Assembly: GCF_000381925.1 (NCBI RefSeq)
Contig: NZ_KB907309.1
Span: 558,001-622,000, forward strand
Origin: Nocardia sp. BMG111209
Lineage (GTDB): Bacteria; Actinomycetota; Actinomycetes; Mycobacteriales; Mycobacteriaceae
Reading direction: 5' to 3'
DNA length: 64,000 nt
Made by a program: the position numbers and the translations under genes
Notes under the pieces: generated by a model
Seen by the model: only the letters and a program-made list of their open reading frames with translations
Told to the model about the DNA's origin: nothing
The model's database searches: none
Shown: piece by piece, positions 26,235 through 35,290 of the stretch
How the letters are laid out: every line of letters begins with the position of its first letter
Position numbering within the stretch: the first letter of the stretch is position 1

Positions 26235-26275
26235 ATTCGCAAGCGCCGGTTCCCGGCGAGCGGGACGGCCGATAG
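26231..26275 (+). other. 14-codon frame between fadD3 and fadE31
   Basis: A GTG overlapping the fadD3 stop (GTGA) follows AGGAGAATTC and opens a 14-codon frame ending in TAG, two bases before the fadE31 ATG. It might serve translational coupling between fadD3 and fadE31, or be a chance frame. No conserved peptide is recognised. Confidence 0.25.
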
Positions 26276-26277
26276 CC

Positions 26278-27408
26278 ATGGATCTCGACTTCGATTCCGG
26301 CGCCGAGGAATTCCGCGCCGAGGTACGGGAGTTCCTGCGCGCCAACGTACCCGCCACGCCGCTGCCCTCGATGGACACCCGCGCGGGCTTCGAGGCGCAT
26401 CGCGCCTGGGAGCGCACCATGGCCGAGGCCCGCCTGTCGGTGGTGGCCTGGCCCGCCGAATTCGGCGGACGCGACGCGTCGTTGCTCGAATGGGTGCTGT
26501 TCGAGGAGGAGTACTACGCCGCCGGCGCGCCGGGCCGGGTCAGCCAGAACGGCATCTTCCTGCTGGCGCCGACCCTGTTCGAACACGGCAGCCCGGAACA
26601 GCTGGGCCGCATCCTGCCGCGGATGGCGCGCGGCGACGACATCTGGGCGCAGGCCTGGTCCGAGCCCGAGGCGGGCAGCGATCTCGCCGGTATCCGATCC
26701 ACCGCGCGGCGGACCACCGGCGGCTGGATCCTCGACGGCCAGAAGACCTGGAGTTCCCGTGCGGCGTACGCGGATTGGGCCTTCGGCCTGTTCCGCAGCG
26801 ACCCGGACGCGGAACGGCACCGCGGCCTCACCTATGTGATGTTCCCGCTGACCGCCGACGGCGTCACCGTGCGGCCGATCCCGCAGCTCGACGGCGAGCC
26901 CGGCTTCGCGGAACTGTTCCTGGACAGCGTGTTCGTGCCGGATCGGGACGTGATCGGCGAACCGCACAACGGCTGGCAGGTGGCGATGGCGACCTCCAGC
27001 AACGAGCGCGGCCTGTCGCTGCGCAGCCCCGGCCGGTTCACCGCGACCGCGCGGCGGCTGCTCGACCTGTGGCGCGAGACCGCCGATCCGGCCGATACCG
27101 CGGCCCGGAATGCGGTGGTGGACTGCTGGATCGGCGCCGAGGCGTATCGGCTGGCCACCTGGGGCACCGTGACCAGGCTGGCCGAGGGCGGCAAGCTCGG
27201 CGCGGAATCCTCGGTGAACAAGGTGTTCTGGTCGGATCTGGACATCGGCCTGCACGAGACCGCTCTCGACCTGCTGGGCGCCGCCGCCGAGCGCAGCGGT
27301 CCGTGGACCGACGGTTACCTGTTCTCGCTGGCGGGCCCGATCTACGCCGGTACCAACGAGATTCAGCGCAACATCGTCGCCGAACGCCTCCTCGGGCTGC
27401 CGCGCTGA
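26278..27408 (+). CDS. fadE31: Acyl-CoA dehydrogenase FadE31
   Basis: A 376-residue acyl-CoA dehydrogenase with a start (MDLDFDSGAEEF) like that of mycobacterial FadE31. Signatures: WAQAWSEPEAGSDLAGI (~130), WILDGQKTWSS (~155) and the terminal YAGTNEIQRNIVAERLLGLPR. Acts on late HIP intermediates with FadE32/FadE33; such FadE pairs form alpha2beta2 heterotetramers in steroid pathways. The ATG at 26278 agrees with the family; an in-frame upstream GTG at 26218 would lie inside fadD3. Confidence 0.9.
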   Translation: MDLDFDSGAEEFRAEVREFLRANVPATPLPSMDTRAGFEAHRAWERTMAEARLSVVAWPAEFGGRDASLLEWVLFEEEYYAAGAPGRVSQNGIFLLAPTLFEHGSPEQLGRILPRMARGDDIWAQAWSEPEAGSDLAGIRSTARRTTGGWILDGQKTWSSRAAYADWAFGLFRSDPDAERHRGLTYVMFPLTADGVTVRPIPQLDGEPGFAELFLDSVFVPDRDVIGEPHNGWQVAMATSSNERGLSLRSPGRFTATARRLLDLWRETADPADTAARNAVVDCWIGAEAYRLATWGTVTRLAEGGKLGAESSVNKVFWSDLDIGLHETALDLLGAAAERSGPWTDGYLFSLAGPIYAGTNEIQRNIVAERLLGLPR

Positions 27409-27436
27409 CCGCCGCACGACTTCGAACGGAACCGAT

Positions 27437-28447
27437 ATGAGATTTGCCCTGGCTCCCGAACAACGGGATTTCGCCGGCAGCCTGCGCAAGATCTGCGAGA
27501 CCGCGGGGACCCCGAACATCGTCCGCAGCTGGAGCGGTGGTGATCACCGCGGCGGGCGCGGGCTGATCCGCCAGCTGGCGGGCGCCGGTGCGCTGGGGCT
27601 GATCGTCGACGAGCGGTACGGCGGATTCGGCGCCACGCCGGTGGATCTGGTGGTGGCGTGCGTGGAATTCGGCCGGGCCGCGGTGCCGGGTCCGCTGGTG
27701 GAGACCGCCGCGGTGATTCCCGCACTGCTGCAAGCGCTTCCGGATCCCGCGCCGGCGCAGCGCTGGCTGCCCGCGCTGGCCGAGGGCACGGTGCTGGGCA
27801 CGATCGGCCCGGCCGCGGACCAGCCCGCTCTCGACGCCGACACCGCCGAGGTGGTGCTGGCCGTCGACGGTGACCGGCTCTCGGCCGCGCATCGGATCGG
27901 CCCGATCCGCTCGGTGGACGCCGCCCGCCGCCTGTTCTCGACCGCCGCCGACGAGACGGTCGCCGAGGGGGACGGGGTGCGCGCCGCCGCGGCGGCCGCC
28001 TTCGACGCCGGTGTGCTGGCCGTCGCGGCCCAGACCCTCGGCGCGGGCCGCGCACTGCTGGACACCAGCGTGTCCTATGTGAAACAGCGGCGGCAGTTCG
28101 GCAAGCCGATCGGGCAGTACCAGGCCGTCAAACATCACCTGGCGAATGTGCTGATCGGCCTGGAGATGGCCGAGCCGCTGCTGTACCGGGCGGCCCTGAG
28201 CGTCGCCGGCGACGATCCGGACATCCGGGCCCGCGACGTCTCCGCGGCCAAGGTGGCCTGCGCCGATGCCGCCTACCGTGCGGCCCGGACCGCTCTGCAG
28301 GTGCACGGCGCCATCGGCTACACCGCCGAATTCGACCTGTCGCTGTGGCTGACGAAGGTGATGGCGCTGCGAACAGCCTGGGGCACCGGCGATTTCCATC
28401 GCGGCCGGGTCGCCGCGGCACTGCGGGCCGAGCGGGGTGCGGCGTGA
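27437..28447 (+). CDS. fadE32: Acyl-CoA dehydrogenase FadE32
   Basis: A 336-residue, shorter-type acyl-CoA dehydrogenase subunit. N-terminal RFALAPEQRDFAGSLRK, the mid-protein RRQFGKPIGQYQAVKHHLAN and HGAIGYTAEFDLSLWL are visible. It lacks the complete FAD-binding N-terminal half-motif of FadE31, consistent with a heteromeric partner. Stop overlaps fadE33 start as GTGA. Part of the fadD3-fadE31-fadE32-fadE33 operon as in M. tuberculosis. Confidence 0.88.
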   Translation: MRFALAPEQRDFAGSLRKICETAGTPNIVRSWSGGDHRGGRGLIRQLAGAGALGLIVDERYGGFGATPVDLVVACVEFGRAAVPGPLVETAAVIPALLQALPDPAPAQRWLPALAEGTVLGTIGPAADQPALDADTAEVVLAVDGDRLSAAHRIGPIRSVDAARRLFSTAADETVAEGDGVRAAAAAAFDAGVLAVAAQTLGAGRALLDTSVSYVKQRRQFGKPIGQYQAVKHHLANVLIGLEMAEPLLYRAALSVAGDDPDIRARDVSAAKVACADAAYRAARTALQVHGAIGYTAEFDLSLWLTKVMALRTAWGTGDFHRGRVAAALRAERGAA

Positions 28448-29499
28448 GCACCACCGCGGAACGCCACGAACTCGCCACCACCGTGCGCGCGGCCCTGACC
28501 CGGCACGGTGACCGCACCGTGCTGCGGCGCGCGATCGACGGCGACACCGGATACGACGAGCACCTGTGGCGCGTGTTGTGCGAGCAGGTCGGCGTCGCGG
28601 CGCTCGCGGTGCCGGAGGAGTTCGGCGGCATCGGCGCGGGTCTCGCCGAGGCGCTGATCGTCGTGGCGGAGCTCGGCCGCACCCTGCACGCGCCGCCGAT
28701 GCTCGGCTCGGCGGTGCTCGGCGTGCAGGCGCTGCTGCTGTCCGGCGACGCCGACGCGTGTGCGCGACTGCTGCCGGAGGTCGCCGAGGGTGCCCGCACC
28801 CTGGCGGTGTGCTGGGCCGGCGCGCGCGGCTGGGACGACTTCGGCGTCCGGGCCGAGAACGGAAAGCTCAGCGGCACCGCGCATTACGTGCTCGACGGAG
28901 GCGCGGCCGATACGCTGATCGTGGTCACCGCCACCGGACTGTACGAAATCGACGCCGCCGCAACCGGAGTCACCCGGACGGCGGTGGCGACGATGGATGT
29001 CACCCGGCGCCTGTGGGAGATCGGCTTCGACGCCGCCCCCGCCCGTGCGCTGGTGGGTGACGCCGCTGCGCCGGCCGCCCGGCTGCGCGACATCGCCTGG
29101 GCCGCACTGGCGGCCGAGCAGGTGGGCGCGGCGGACGAATGCCTCCGCGCGACAGTCGAATACACCGGATCCCGGGTGCAGTTCGGGCGGCCGATCGGCG
29201 GCTTCCAGGCGTTGAAGCACCGGATGGCGGATATGTACGTACTGGTGGAATCGGCACGCTCCGTGGCCGATTCGGCGATCTCCGCTTTGGACGCGGGCGA
29301 CGAGTTCGCCGGCGCGGAGATCGCGGCCGCGCGGATCCACTGCACGGAATCCTTCCGATCCGTGGCCGGGGAGATGATCCAGCTGCACGGCGGTATCGCC
29401 ATCACCTGGGAACACGACGCCCATCTGTTCTTCAAGCGCGCGCACGCCGACGCCGAGTTGTTCGGCGTCCCCGCGCGACCGCTGGCCCGACCGGCCTGA
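28444..29499 (+). CDS. fadE33: Acyl-CoA dehydrogenase FadE33
   Basis: A 351-residue acyl-CoA dehydrogenase subunit. GSRVQFGRPIGGFQALKHRMADMY (~240) and HGGIAITWEHDAHLFFKRA (~315) are typical; the catalytic-face Glu-type signature SEPEAGSD is absent, as in partner subunits. It starts with GTG overlapping the fadE32 stop. Last gene of the KstR2-controlled fadD3 operon; ~180 bases with MarR-type repeats follow. Confidence 0.88.
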   Translation: MSTTAERHELATTVRAALTRHGDRTVLRRAIDGDTGYDEHLWRVLCEQVGVAALAVPEEFGGIGAGLAEALIVVAELGRTLHAPPMLGSAVLGVQALLLSGDADACARLLPEVAEGARTLAVCWAGARGWDDFGVRAENGKLSGTAHYVLDGGAADTLIVVTATGLYEIDAAATGVTRTAVATMDVTRRLWEIGFDAAPARALVGDAAAPAARLRDIAWAALAAEQVGAADECLRATVEYTGSRVQFGRPIGGFQALKHRMADMYVLVESARSVADSAISALDAGDEFAGAEIAAARIHCTESFRSVAGEMIQLHGGIAITWEHDAHLFFKRAHADAELFGVPARPLARPA

Positions 29500-29630
29500 T
29501 TCCCGGGGTCACATCCCGGGCCCGTATGCCGTCGCGTGGGCCCGACCGGCCACCCCGTACCGGCCATGCTCGCTTCGACCAGCGACTACCGCGGCTCGAC
29601 CCCTTCCACGTGACTCACCTCACCCCAAAT

Positions 29631-29664
29631 ATAGTTAGCCGAACTATTCATCTAGATAGTTAGC
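29631..29664. promoter_or_regulatory. MarR operator upstream of the marR-MFS operon
   Basis: ATAGTT-AGCCG-AACTAT is an inverted repeat with 6-base arms, and ATAGTTAGC recurs 25 bases further on, immediately before the GTG start. The AT-rich patch stands out against the GC-rich surroundings. Confidence 0.6.
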
Positions 29665-29682
29665 GTATGTAAAGTAATCGTC

Positions 29683-30162
29683 GTGCAGTCGAACCAGGCG
29701 GAGGGATCCGCGCCCTTCACCCCGGCGCAGAGCCATCTGGTCGACATCGCGGTCGCCGTCGGCCGGTTGGTCCGGGTGGTCCGATCGCTCGAGGAGCGGC
29801 CGCCCGCGACCCTGCGGGCGCTGTCGGTCCTGGACGAACGACGGGCGCTGCGGATCAGCGAGTTCGCCCGCCTCGACGGCTGCTCCCAGCCGACGGCAAC
29901 GGCGCTGATCGGCAGGCTGGCGGCCGCTGGGCTCGTCGGCCGGACCAGGGATCCCGGCGACTCCAGAGCCGTGGTCGTCGAGCTGACCCCGGCGGGACGC
30001 GACTGCCTGAACGCGTCCCGCCGGGTGATCGGCACGACCCTCGCCGACCGGCTGCCCTCCTTCGGCCCGGACCGGCTGGACCGGCTGCGCGCCGAGCTGG
30101 CCGAGCTGCTCGGTGAATTGAAAAGAACTGCACCACAACGTTTTCCAGACCAGGAACAGTGA
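29683..30162 (+). CDS. MarR-family regulator
   Basis: A 159-residue MarR protein starting with GTG. The winged HTH lies at ~55-110 (ALRISEFARLDGCSQPTATALIGRLAAAGLVGR; wing TRDPGDSRAVVVELT). It overlaps the following exporter gene by TGATG or GTGA, so the two form a regulator-transporter operon, presumably autoregulated through the upstream repeat. Confidence 0.85.
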   Translation: MQSNQAEGSAPFTPAQSHLVDIAVAVGRLVRVVRSLEERPPATLRALSVLDERRALRISEFARLDGCSQPTATALIGRLAAAGLVGRTRDPGDSRAVVVELTPAGRDCLNASRRVIGTTLADRLPSFGPDRLDRLRAELAELLGELKRTAPQRFPDQEQ

Positions 30163-31436
30163 TGACCAGTACCGTCCGACCTCCCGCCCATGCGGCCGCC
30201 CGTTCGAAGCACGCGGCCACCCGTCCGCGAACCACACAACCGAAGGCCGTCTGGGCGGTGGCCTTCGCCTCGGTGATCGCGTTCATGGGTATCGGCCTGG
30301 TCGATCCGATCCTGAAGCCGATCGGCGAACAGCTGCACGCCTCGCCGTCCCAGGTGACGCTGCTGTTCACCAGCTACATGCTGGTCACGGGCGTGGCGAT
30401 GCTGATCACCGGTGTGGTCTCCAGCCGGTACGGGGCCAAGCGGACGCTGCTGTCCGGCCTCGCGATCATCGTGGTCTTCGCGGCGCTGGCGGGTAGTTCG
30501 CACAGCGTGGGTCAGATCGTCGGTTTCCGGGCCGGATGGGGCCTCGGCAACGCGCTGTTCATCGCGACCGCGCTGGCCACCATCGTGGGCTCGGCCACCG
30601 GCGGGGTCGCCCGGGCCATCATCCTGTACGAGGCCGCGCTGGGCATCGGCATCGCCGCGGGTCCGCTGGTCGGTGGCTTCCTCGGCGGAATCACTTGGCG
30701 CGCACCGTTCTTCGGCGTCTCGGTGCTGATGGCGGTGGCGTTCGTCGCGCTGATCGTGCTGCTGCCGGAGGCGCCGCGGCCCGACCGGCACACCTCGATC
30801 ATCGCGCCGTTCCAGGCATTACGGTTCCGCGGGCTGTTGCTCGTGAGTATCACCGCGCTGCTGTACAACTACGGATTCTTCACGCTGCTGGCCTACACCC
30901 CGTTCCCGTTGAACATGGGCACCTACGCGATCGGCTTCATCTTCTTCGGCTGGGGTCTGCTGCTGGCGATCGCCTCGGTGTGGCTCGCGCCCGGATTGCA
31001 GCGCCGCTTCGGAACCGTTCCGATGGTCGCGACCGCGCTCGCGCTGTTCGCCGCCGACCTGGCCGTGATGGCGATCGGCGCGCACCACCGGCCGGTGCTG
31101 ATCGTCTGCACCGTGCTGGCCGGCCTGTTCCTCGGCGTCAACAACACGCTGATCACCGAGGCCGTGATGACCTCCGCGCCGGTGGAACGCTCCACCGCCT
31201 CGGCCGCCTACAGCTTCGTCCGCTTCGTCGGCGGCGCGGCGGCCCCCTATCTGGCCGGCAAGCTCGGCGAGCACGCGACGGCGTTGCCGTTCTGGGTCGG
31301 CGCCGGCTGTACCGCGGTCGGCGTGGTGGTGTTCCTGGGCGGCCGCTCCGCCCTGGGGCCCGCCACCGGTCACCACCACGATCCGGCGCCGCACAGCGTC
31401 GCGGAGGCCCAGGCGATCACCCTCGCCGACGACTGA
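30162..31436 (+). CDS. MFS transporter (DHA1-like)
   Basis: A 424-residue, 12-helix major facilitator protein. Helix 1 carries FMGIGLVDPILKPIGEQL, loop 2-3 the motif VVSSRYGAKRTLL, and helix 5 GIGIAAGPLVGGFLGG, the motif C of drug/proton antiporters. The ATG at 30162 has AGGA six bases upstream; a GTG one codon earlier is possible. Probable exporter controlled by the MarR protein. A strong hairpin follows. Confidence 0.87.
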   Translation: MTSTVRPPAHAAARSKHAATRPRTTQPKAVWAVAFASVIAFMGIGLVDPILKPIGEQLHASPSQVTLLFTSYMLVTGVAMLITGVVSSRYGAKRTLLSGLAIIVVFAALAGSSHSVGQIVGFRAGWGLGNALFIATALATIVGSATGGVARAIILYEAALGIGIAAGPLVGGFLGGITWRAPFFGVSVLMAVAFVALIVLLPEAPRPDRHTSIIAPFQALRFRGLLLVSITALLYNYGFFTLLAYTPFPLNMGTYAIGFIFFGWGLLLAIASVWLAPGLQRRFGTVPMVATALALFAADLAVMAIGAHHRPVLIVCTVLAGLFLGVNNTLITEAVMTSAPVERSTASAAYSFVRFVGGAAAPYLAGKLGEHATALPFWVGAGCTAVGVVVFLGGRSALGPATGHHHDPAPHSVAEAQAITLADD

Positions 31437-31450
31437 ATCGCGGTGGTTCC

Positions 31451-31477
31451 GGGGCCCGGCACGATCTGCCGGGCCCC
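31451..31477 (+). terminator. Terminator of the marR-MFS operon
   Basis: GGGGCCCGGCA and TGCCGGGCCCC pair around a 5-base loop, followed by GTTTCG. It lies 14 bases after the transporter stop. Confidence 0.75.
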
Positions 31478-31526
31478 GTTTCGCGCGTGCTCACATTGTC
31501 ACCGGGCGCGAGTACCTTCGGCGGGT

Positions 31527-32279
31527 ATGACGGAAACGAATCGTGGACGTATCCGGACCGAGCCCGGTCATCGCCGGGTGCGGGCATATGTGCGGGGGCG
31601 GCTGGTGGTCGACACCGTCCGGCCGCTGCTGGTCTGGGAGGGGCCGCACTACCCCACCTATTACTTCCCGGTCGACGATGTGCACGCCCGGCTGGAGCCG
31701 ACCGGTGCGAGCAAACATTCGCCGAGCCGCGGTGAGGGCGTCGTGCACAACGTGGTCGTCGACGACGACGTGCGGACCGACGCCGCCCTGCGCTATCCCG
31801 AGTCGCCCATCCCGGAGTTGCGGGAGGTGGTCCGGCTGGACTGGCAGGCGATGGACGACTGGTTCGAGGAGGACGAGCCGGTCTACACGCACCCGCGCGA
31901 TCCGTACCACCGGGTCGACATCCTCGCCAGTTCCCGGCACGTACGGGTGGAGATCGAGGGGCGGACCGTCGCCGACTCACGGTCGCCGCGCATCCTGTTC
32001 GAAACCGGGCTGCCGCCACGGTATTACCTGCCGCTCACCGATGTCCGGCTCGATCTGCTGACCCCCTCGCCGACCCGGACCGGCTGCCCGTACAAGGGCA
32101 CCGCCGAATACTTCACCGTCCGCCTGGACGGCACCGAACATCCGGATCTGGTGTGGCTGTACCGGACTCCGCTGCCGGAGAGCCAGAAGATCGCGGGCCT
32201 GGCCTGTTTCTACAACGAGAAGGTGGATCTGTACGTCGACGATGTGCTGCAGGAGCGGCCGAAGACGCAGTTCAGCTGA
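31527..32279 (+). CDS. Tandem DUF427 domain protein
   Basis: A 250-residue protein with two DUF427 copies (about residues 15-110 and 125-220). Each has the pattern VRAYVRGRLVVDT / VRVEIEGRTVADS followed by W-E or F-E, then YYFPVDDV / YYLPLTDV and a C-x-Y-K or similar segment. The family is common in actinobacteria and biochemically poorly defined. No signal peptide or membrane helix. Its 3' end overlaps the convergent sirtuin gene by 8 bases. Confidence 0.85.
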   Translation: MTETNRGRIRTEPGHRRVRAYVRGRLVVDTVRPLLVWEGPHYPTYYFPVDDVHARLEPTGASKHSPSRGEGVVHNVVVDDDVRTDAALRYPESPIPELREVVRLDWQAMDDWFEEDEPVYTHPRDPYHRVDILASSRHVRVEIEGRTVADSRSPRILFETGLPPRYYLPLTDVRLDLLTPSPTRTGCPYKGTAEYFTVRLDGTEHPDLVWLYRTPLPESQKIAGLACFYNEKVDLYVDDVLQERPKTQFS

Positions 32280-33009
32280 GTATCTCGGCGACCAGGCGCG
32301 GTAGCGCGTCGCCGATGGGCTCGCGGATCAGTTCGGTGGCGTAGCGGTCGTACGGGGTGGGTTCGGCGTTGATCACGATCAGATCGGCGCCGCTGTCCAC
32401 CGCGACCGCGCACATCGACGCGGCGGGTTCCACCTGCAGGGAGGTGCCGATCGCCAGGAATATCGCGCTGCCGACGGCGATGCGCTCGGCCGCCTGTACC
32501 GAACCGGCGTCCATCGCCTGGCCGAACATGATGGTCGCGGACTTGAGGATGCCGCCGCACTCGGGGCACGGCGGATCGGGCTCACCGGCGGCGACCCGGT
32601 CCAGGGTGGCGGCCATCGAGGTGGTGAAGTCGCAGTCGATGCACACCACCTCGAACATGTTGCCGTGGATCTCCACCACGCGGTCCGGCGGCGTCCCGGC
32701 CTGCTGATGCAGCCGATCGATGTTCTGGGTGATGATCGAGACGTCCCGGACCTCGCCCAGCCGCACCAGCGCGCGGTGCGCGTCGTTGGGCGTGGCCTGC
32801 CAGGCCGGATTGTCCCGGCGGGCCAGCCAGGAGCGTTGCCGCAGTTCGGGATCGGCCACATAGTGCGGATAGGTGGACAGCAGTTCCGCGATCGGATCCT
32901 TCGTCCAGACCCCGCGCGGACCGCGGAAATCCGGGATTCCGGAATCGGTGGAGATCCCCGCGCCGGTGAGCACGCCGATCGGTCCGGGCCGCTGCCGCCA
33001 CTGCGTCAT
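32272..33009 (-). CDS. NAD-dependent protein deacylase (sirtuin)
   Basis: A 245-residue Sir2-family protein. NAD-binding LTGAGISTDSGIPDFRG is at ~10-30, TQNIDRLHQQAG near 95, the catalytic His in EIHGNMF near 115 and a zinc site formed by CIDC and CPEC. Predicted cytosolic removal of acyl groups from lysines. In actinobacteria such enzymes regulate acyl-CoA synthetases, which would fit the CoA-ligase-rich setting, but no direct link is visible. The ATG at 33009 lacks a clear RBS. Confidence 0.88.
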   Translation of the reverse strand: MTQWRQRPGPIGVLTGAGISTDSGIPDFRGPRGVWTKDPIAELLSTYPHYVADPELRQRSWLARRDNPAWQATPNDAHRALVRLGEVRDVSIITQNIDRLHQQAGTPPDRVVEIHGNMFEVVCIDCDFTTSMAATLDRVAAGEPDPPCPECGGILKSATIMFGQAMDAGSVQAAERIAVGSAIFLAIGTSLQVEPAASMCAVAVDSGADLIVINAEPTPYDRYATELIREPIGDALPRLVAEILS

Positions 33010-33078
33010 GATCACCAGGGTACGAGGGGCATCGGGCGTGCATCCGTCCGGCACGGGGGCGATTGCTAGGCTCAGCGG

Positions 33079-33696
33079 GTGTCGAGCCAGCCACGGGTGA
33101 CCAGGCGCCGCGCCGAAACCCGGCAGCGGCTGCTGGACGCGGCTTTCGAAGCGTTCGCCGACGAGGGATTCGGCCGCTGCACCGTCGAGCAGATCTGTGA
33201 GCGAGCGGGTTTCACGCGCGGGGCCTTCTACTCCAATTTCACCTCCCTGGAGGAACTGTTCCTCGCCATGTGGGAGCAGCGCTCGGAATTGTTGCTGCGC
33301 GAGGTGACCGCGGTCCTCGCCGAGGACGCCGCCGAGGCCATGACCGATCTGCGCACCGGCGTGGAGCTGGTGCTGCGCGCGGTTCCGGTGGACGACCAGT
33401 GGTTTCGCATCACCTTCGAGTTCACCGCGCACGCCCTGCGCAATCCGGCGCTGCGCCGGGTGGTCGCGGCGCGCGAGGACGCGATCGTGGCGGCCCTGCT
33501 GCCGGTGGTGGAGAAACTGCTGAACCGGGTCGGACGCATCGTCACCGATCAGGTGGCGCTGGGCCGGGCCCTGGTCGCCGTGCACGACGGCACCGCCGCG
33601 CAGTGCCTGCTCGAGCCCTACGACGTGACCGCGTGGGACCGCCGGGTCGACCTGTTCACGCTGGTGGTGCTCGCCTACAGCGAGGAGACGCGGTGA
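33079..33696 (+). CDS. TetR-family regulator
   Basis: A 205-residue TetR regulator starting with GTG. HTH: CTVEQICERAGFTRGAFYSNFTSLEELFLAMW, the AcrR-type pattern. It overlaps the next hydrolase gene by GTGA, so the two are cotranscribed and the hydrolase substrate or product may be the effector. A TAGGCT box about 12 bases before the GTG suggests a leaderless transcript. Confidence 0.85.
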   Translation: MSSQPRVTRRRAETRQRLLDAAFEAFADEGFGRCTVEQICERAGFTRGAFYSNFTSLEELFLAMWEQRSELLLREVTAVLAEDAAEAMTDLRTGVELVLRAVPVDDQWFRITFEFTAHALRNPALRRVVAAREDAIVAALLPVVEKLLNRVGRIVTDQVALGRALVAVHDGTAAQCLLEPYDVTAWDRRVDLFTLVVLAYSEETR

Positions 33697-34517
33697 GTCC
33701 GGACCTGTCCGTCACGGTCGGCGGGCAGCGGGTCCGGCTGCGCGACGAGGGCGATCCGGCCGCGAAACCCGTTGTGCTGCTGCACGGTTTCGCCGGATCG
33801 GGGCACTGGTACGACCGGGTCGCGGCGCTGCTCACCGGCGGGTTCCGGGTGATCCGGCCGGATCTGCGCGGCCACGGTGGCACCGGCGGCCACCACGACC
33901 TCGACGGACCGGCCCAGGGCCGCACGATCGCACAGCTGCTGACCGCCCTGGATGTGCACGACGTCACCGTGGCCGGGCACTCCTTCGGCGCGGACGTCGC
34001 CCTCGCCACCGCCGACCAGTCGCCCCGCGTGCGGCGGATCGCGCTGATCGATCAGGCTCCCGACTATCGCGACGCCCGTTTCCCGGCCGGCAACGGACTG
34101 CTCGCCGATCCGCTGCTCGGACCGCTGCTGCACCGGGCGGCGCTGCCGCCGTTCGTTCGATTCGGCCTCCGATACGGAGTCGCACCGGGTTTCGATGTGC
34201 GCACCGCCTTCGACGATCCGGAGCAGGGCGTGCGGGACTACCGCGCGATGAGCCCGTACATGCCCCGCACGGTCATCGTGGATCGCCGCCGCCGGCTGGC
34301 GGTCAACCCGCTCGACGCGCAGATCCGCGCCCTGGCCCTGCCGACCCTGGTGCTGCACGGCACGCACGACCGCTTCTACGACTGCGCGACCACCACGGCG
34401 CGCTATCGCGCCACCGGCGCCCGCGTCGAAATCGTCGACGGCGCAGGACATTCCCCGAACATCGAGCGACCCGCCGTGGTCGCCGAGCTGCTCGCGGATT
34501 TCGCCGGTCGTTCCTGA
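33693..34517 (+). CDS. Alpha/beta hydrolase
   Basis: A 274-residue alpha/beta-hydrolase. LLHGFAGSGHWYDR gives the oxyanion HG, AGHSFGADVALA the nucleophile elbow (Ser ~98), HGTHDRFYD the acid residue and GAGHSPNIE the catalytic His. It resembles small cytosolic esterases and C-C hydrolases; the substrate is not evident. Translationally coupled to the TetR gene. Confidence 0.85.
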   Translation: MSPDLSVTVGGQRVRLRDEGDPAAKPVVLLHGFAGSGHWYDRVAALLTGGFRVIRPDLRGHGGTGGHHDLDGPAQGRTIAQLLTALDVHDVTVAGHSFGADVALATADQSPRVRRIALIDQAPDYRDARFPAGNGLLADPLLGPLLHRAALPPFVRFGLRYGVAPGFDVRTAFDDPEQGVRDYRAMSPYMPRTVIVDRRRRLAVNPLDAQIRALALPTLVLHGTHDRFYDCATTTARYRATGARVEIVDGAGHSPNIERPAVVAELLADFAGRS

Positions 34518-34561
34518 GCGAACGGATCCGGCCGTGGTGGTGGCCGTCTGCGATATCCGGC

Positions 34562-34620
34562 GGCCCGGGAAACGGTGCGGCTGTGAGCAAGTGGCCCGGG
34601 AAGTGGTGCCGCTGTAAGCA
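34562..34620. repeat. Two 28-bp imperfect direct repeats
   Basis: Two copies beginning GGCCCGGGAA and ending AGCA, 31 bases apart and differing at four positions, lie upstream of the cupin gene. They may be a duplicated regulatory site or a simple duplication. Confidence 0.5.
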
Positions 34621-34704
34621 GAGGGTGCGGGATCCGTCGGGGTATTGTCCGGATCCGGGGCCGTGCGCAACGATCGTCTCGAAGGCGACGGAGCGGAGCG
34701 GGAC

Positions 34705-35112
34705 ATGGGTGAACGGCCCGAATTGGCGGCAGTGCTGGATATGCAGCCACATCCGGAGGGTGGCTGGTATCGCGAAACCTGGCGCAGCCCAGTGGAATTC
34801 ATGACCAGCGGATACGACGGCACGCGTGCGGCCGCGACGGCGATCCATTTCCTGTTGCTGCCGGGCGAACGGTCCGCACCGCATACGGTCCGCTCGGACG
34901 AGCTGTGGTTGTGGCATCGCGGCGGCCCGCTGCTGCTGAACATCGATGGCGCGGAGATCGTCCTCGGGCCCGATGTGGAGCACGGGCAGTTGTTGCAGGC
35001 CGTGGTCCCCGGCGGTGTCAGCCAGGCCGCCCGCCCGGCCGGTGACCAGTACGTTCTGGTCAGCTGCGTGGTTTCCCCGGGGTTCGATTTCGCGGACTTC
35101 CGGCTGGATTGA
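34705..35112 (+). CDS. DUF985 cupin protein
   Basis: A 135-residue single-domain cupin of the DUF985 type. The signature PHPEGGWYRETWR is at residues ~12-25, and the cupin strand HFLLLPGERSAPHTVRSDELWLWHRGGPLLL carries the potential metal/ligand face. Relatives include sugar-epimerase-like proteins of unknown role. The ATG at 34705 follows a purine-rich GGAGCGGAGCGGGAC. Monocistronic as far as can be seen. Confidence 0.8.
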   Translation: MGERPELAAVLDMQPHPEGGWYRETWRSPVEFMTSGYDGTRAAATAIHFLLLPGERSAPHTVRSDELWLWHRGGPLLLNIDGAEIVLGPDVEHGQLLQAVVPGGVSQAARPAGDQYVLVSCVVSPGFDFADFRLD

Positions 35113-35290
35113 CGGCCCGACACCGATTCCGGTCGGACAGGCATTCGCGTGCGGAGTTGTGCACACCCATCCCCAAGACGTGTGGACAAAAAGTGGAGAC
35201 TCGAAGCCATTCAGAGTCTTTCGATGCATTTCTACAGTTGCTTCTGTCGGTCCGGCGAACCGCCGGACGACGAGGACGAAGGAGCTCACG

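Noticed and set aside
33079..34517. Defence or phage module around the TetR-hydrolase and sirtuin genes
   Set aside because: The sirtuin is a compact deacylase without the fused domains of defence sirtuins, and no other defence family is adjacent.
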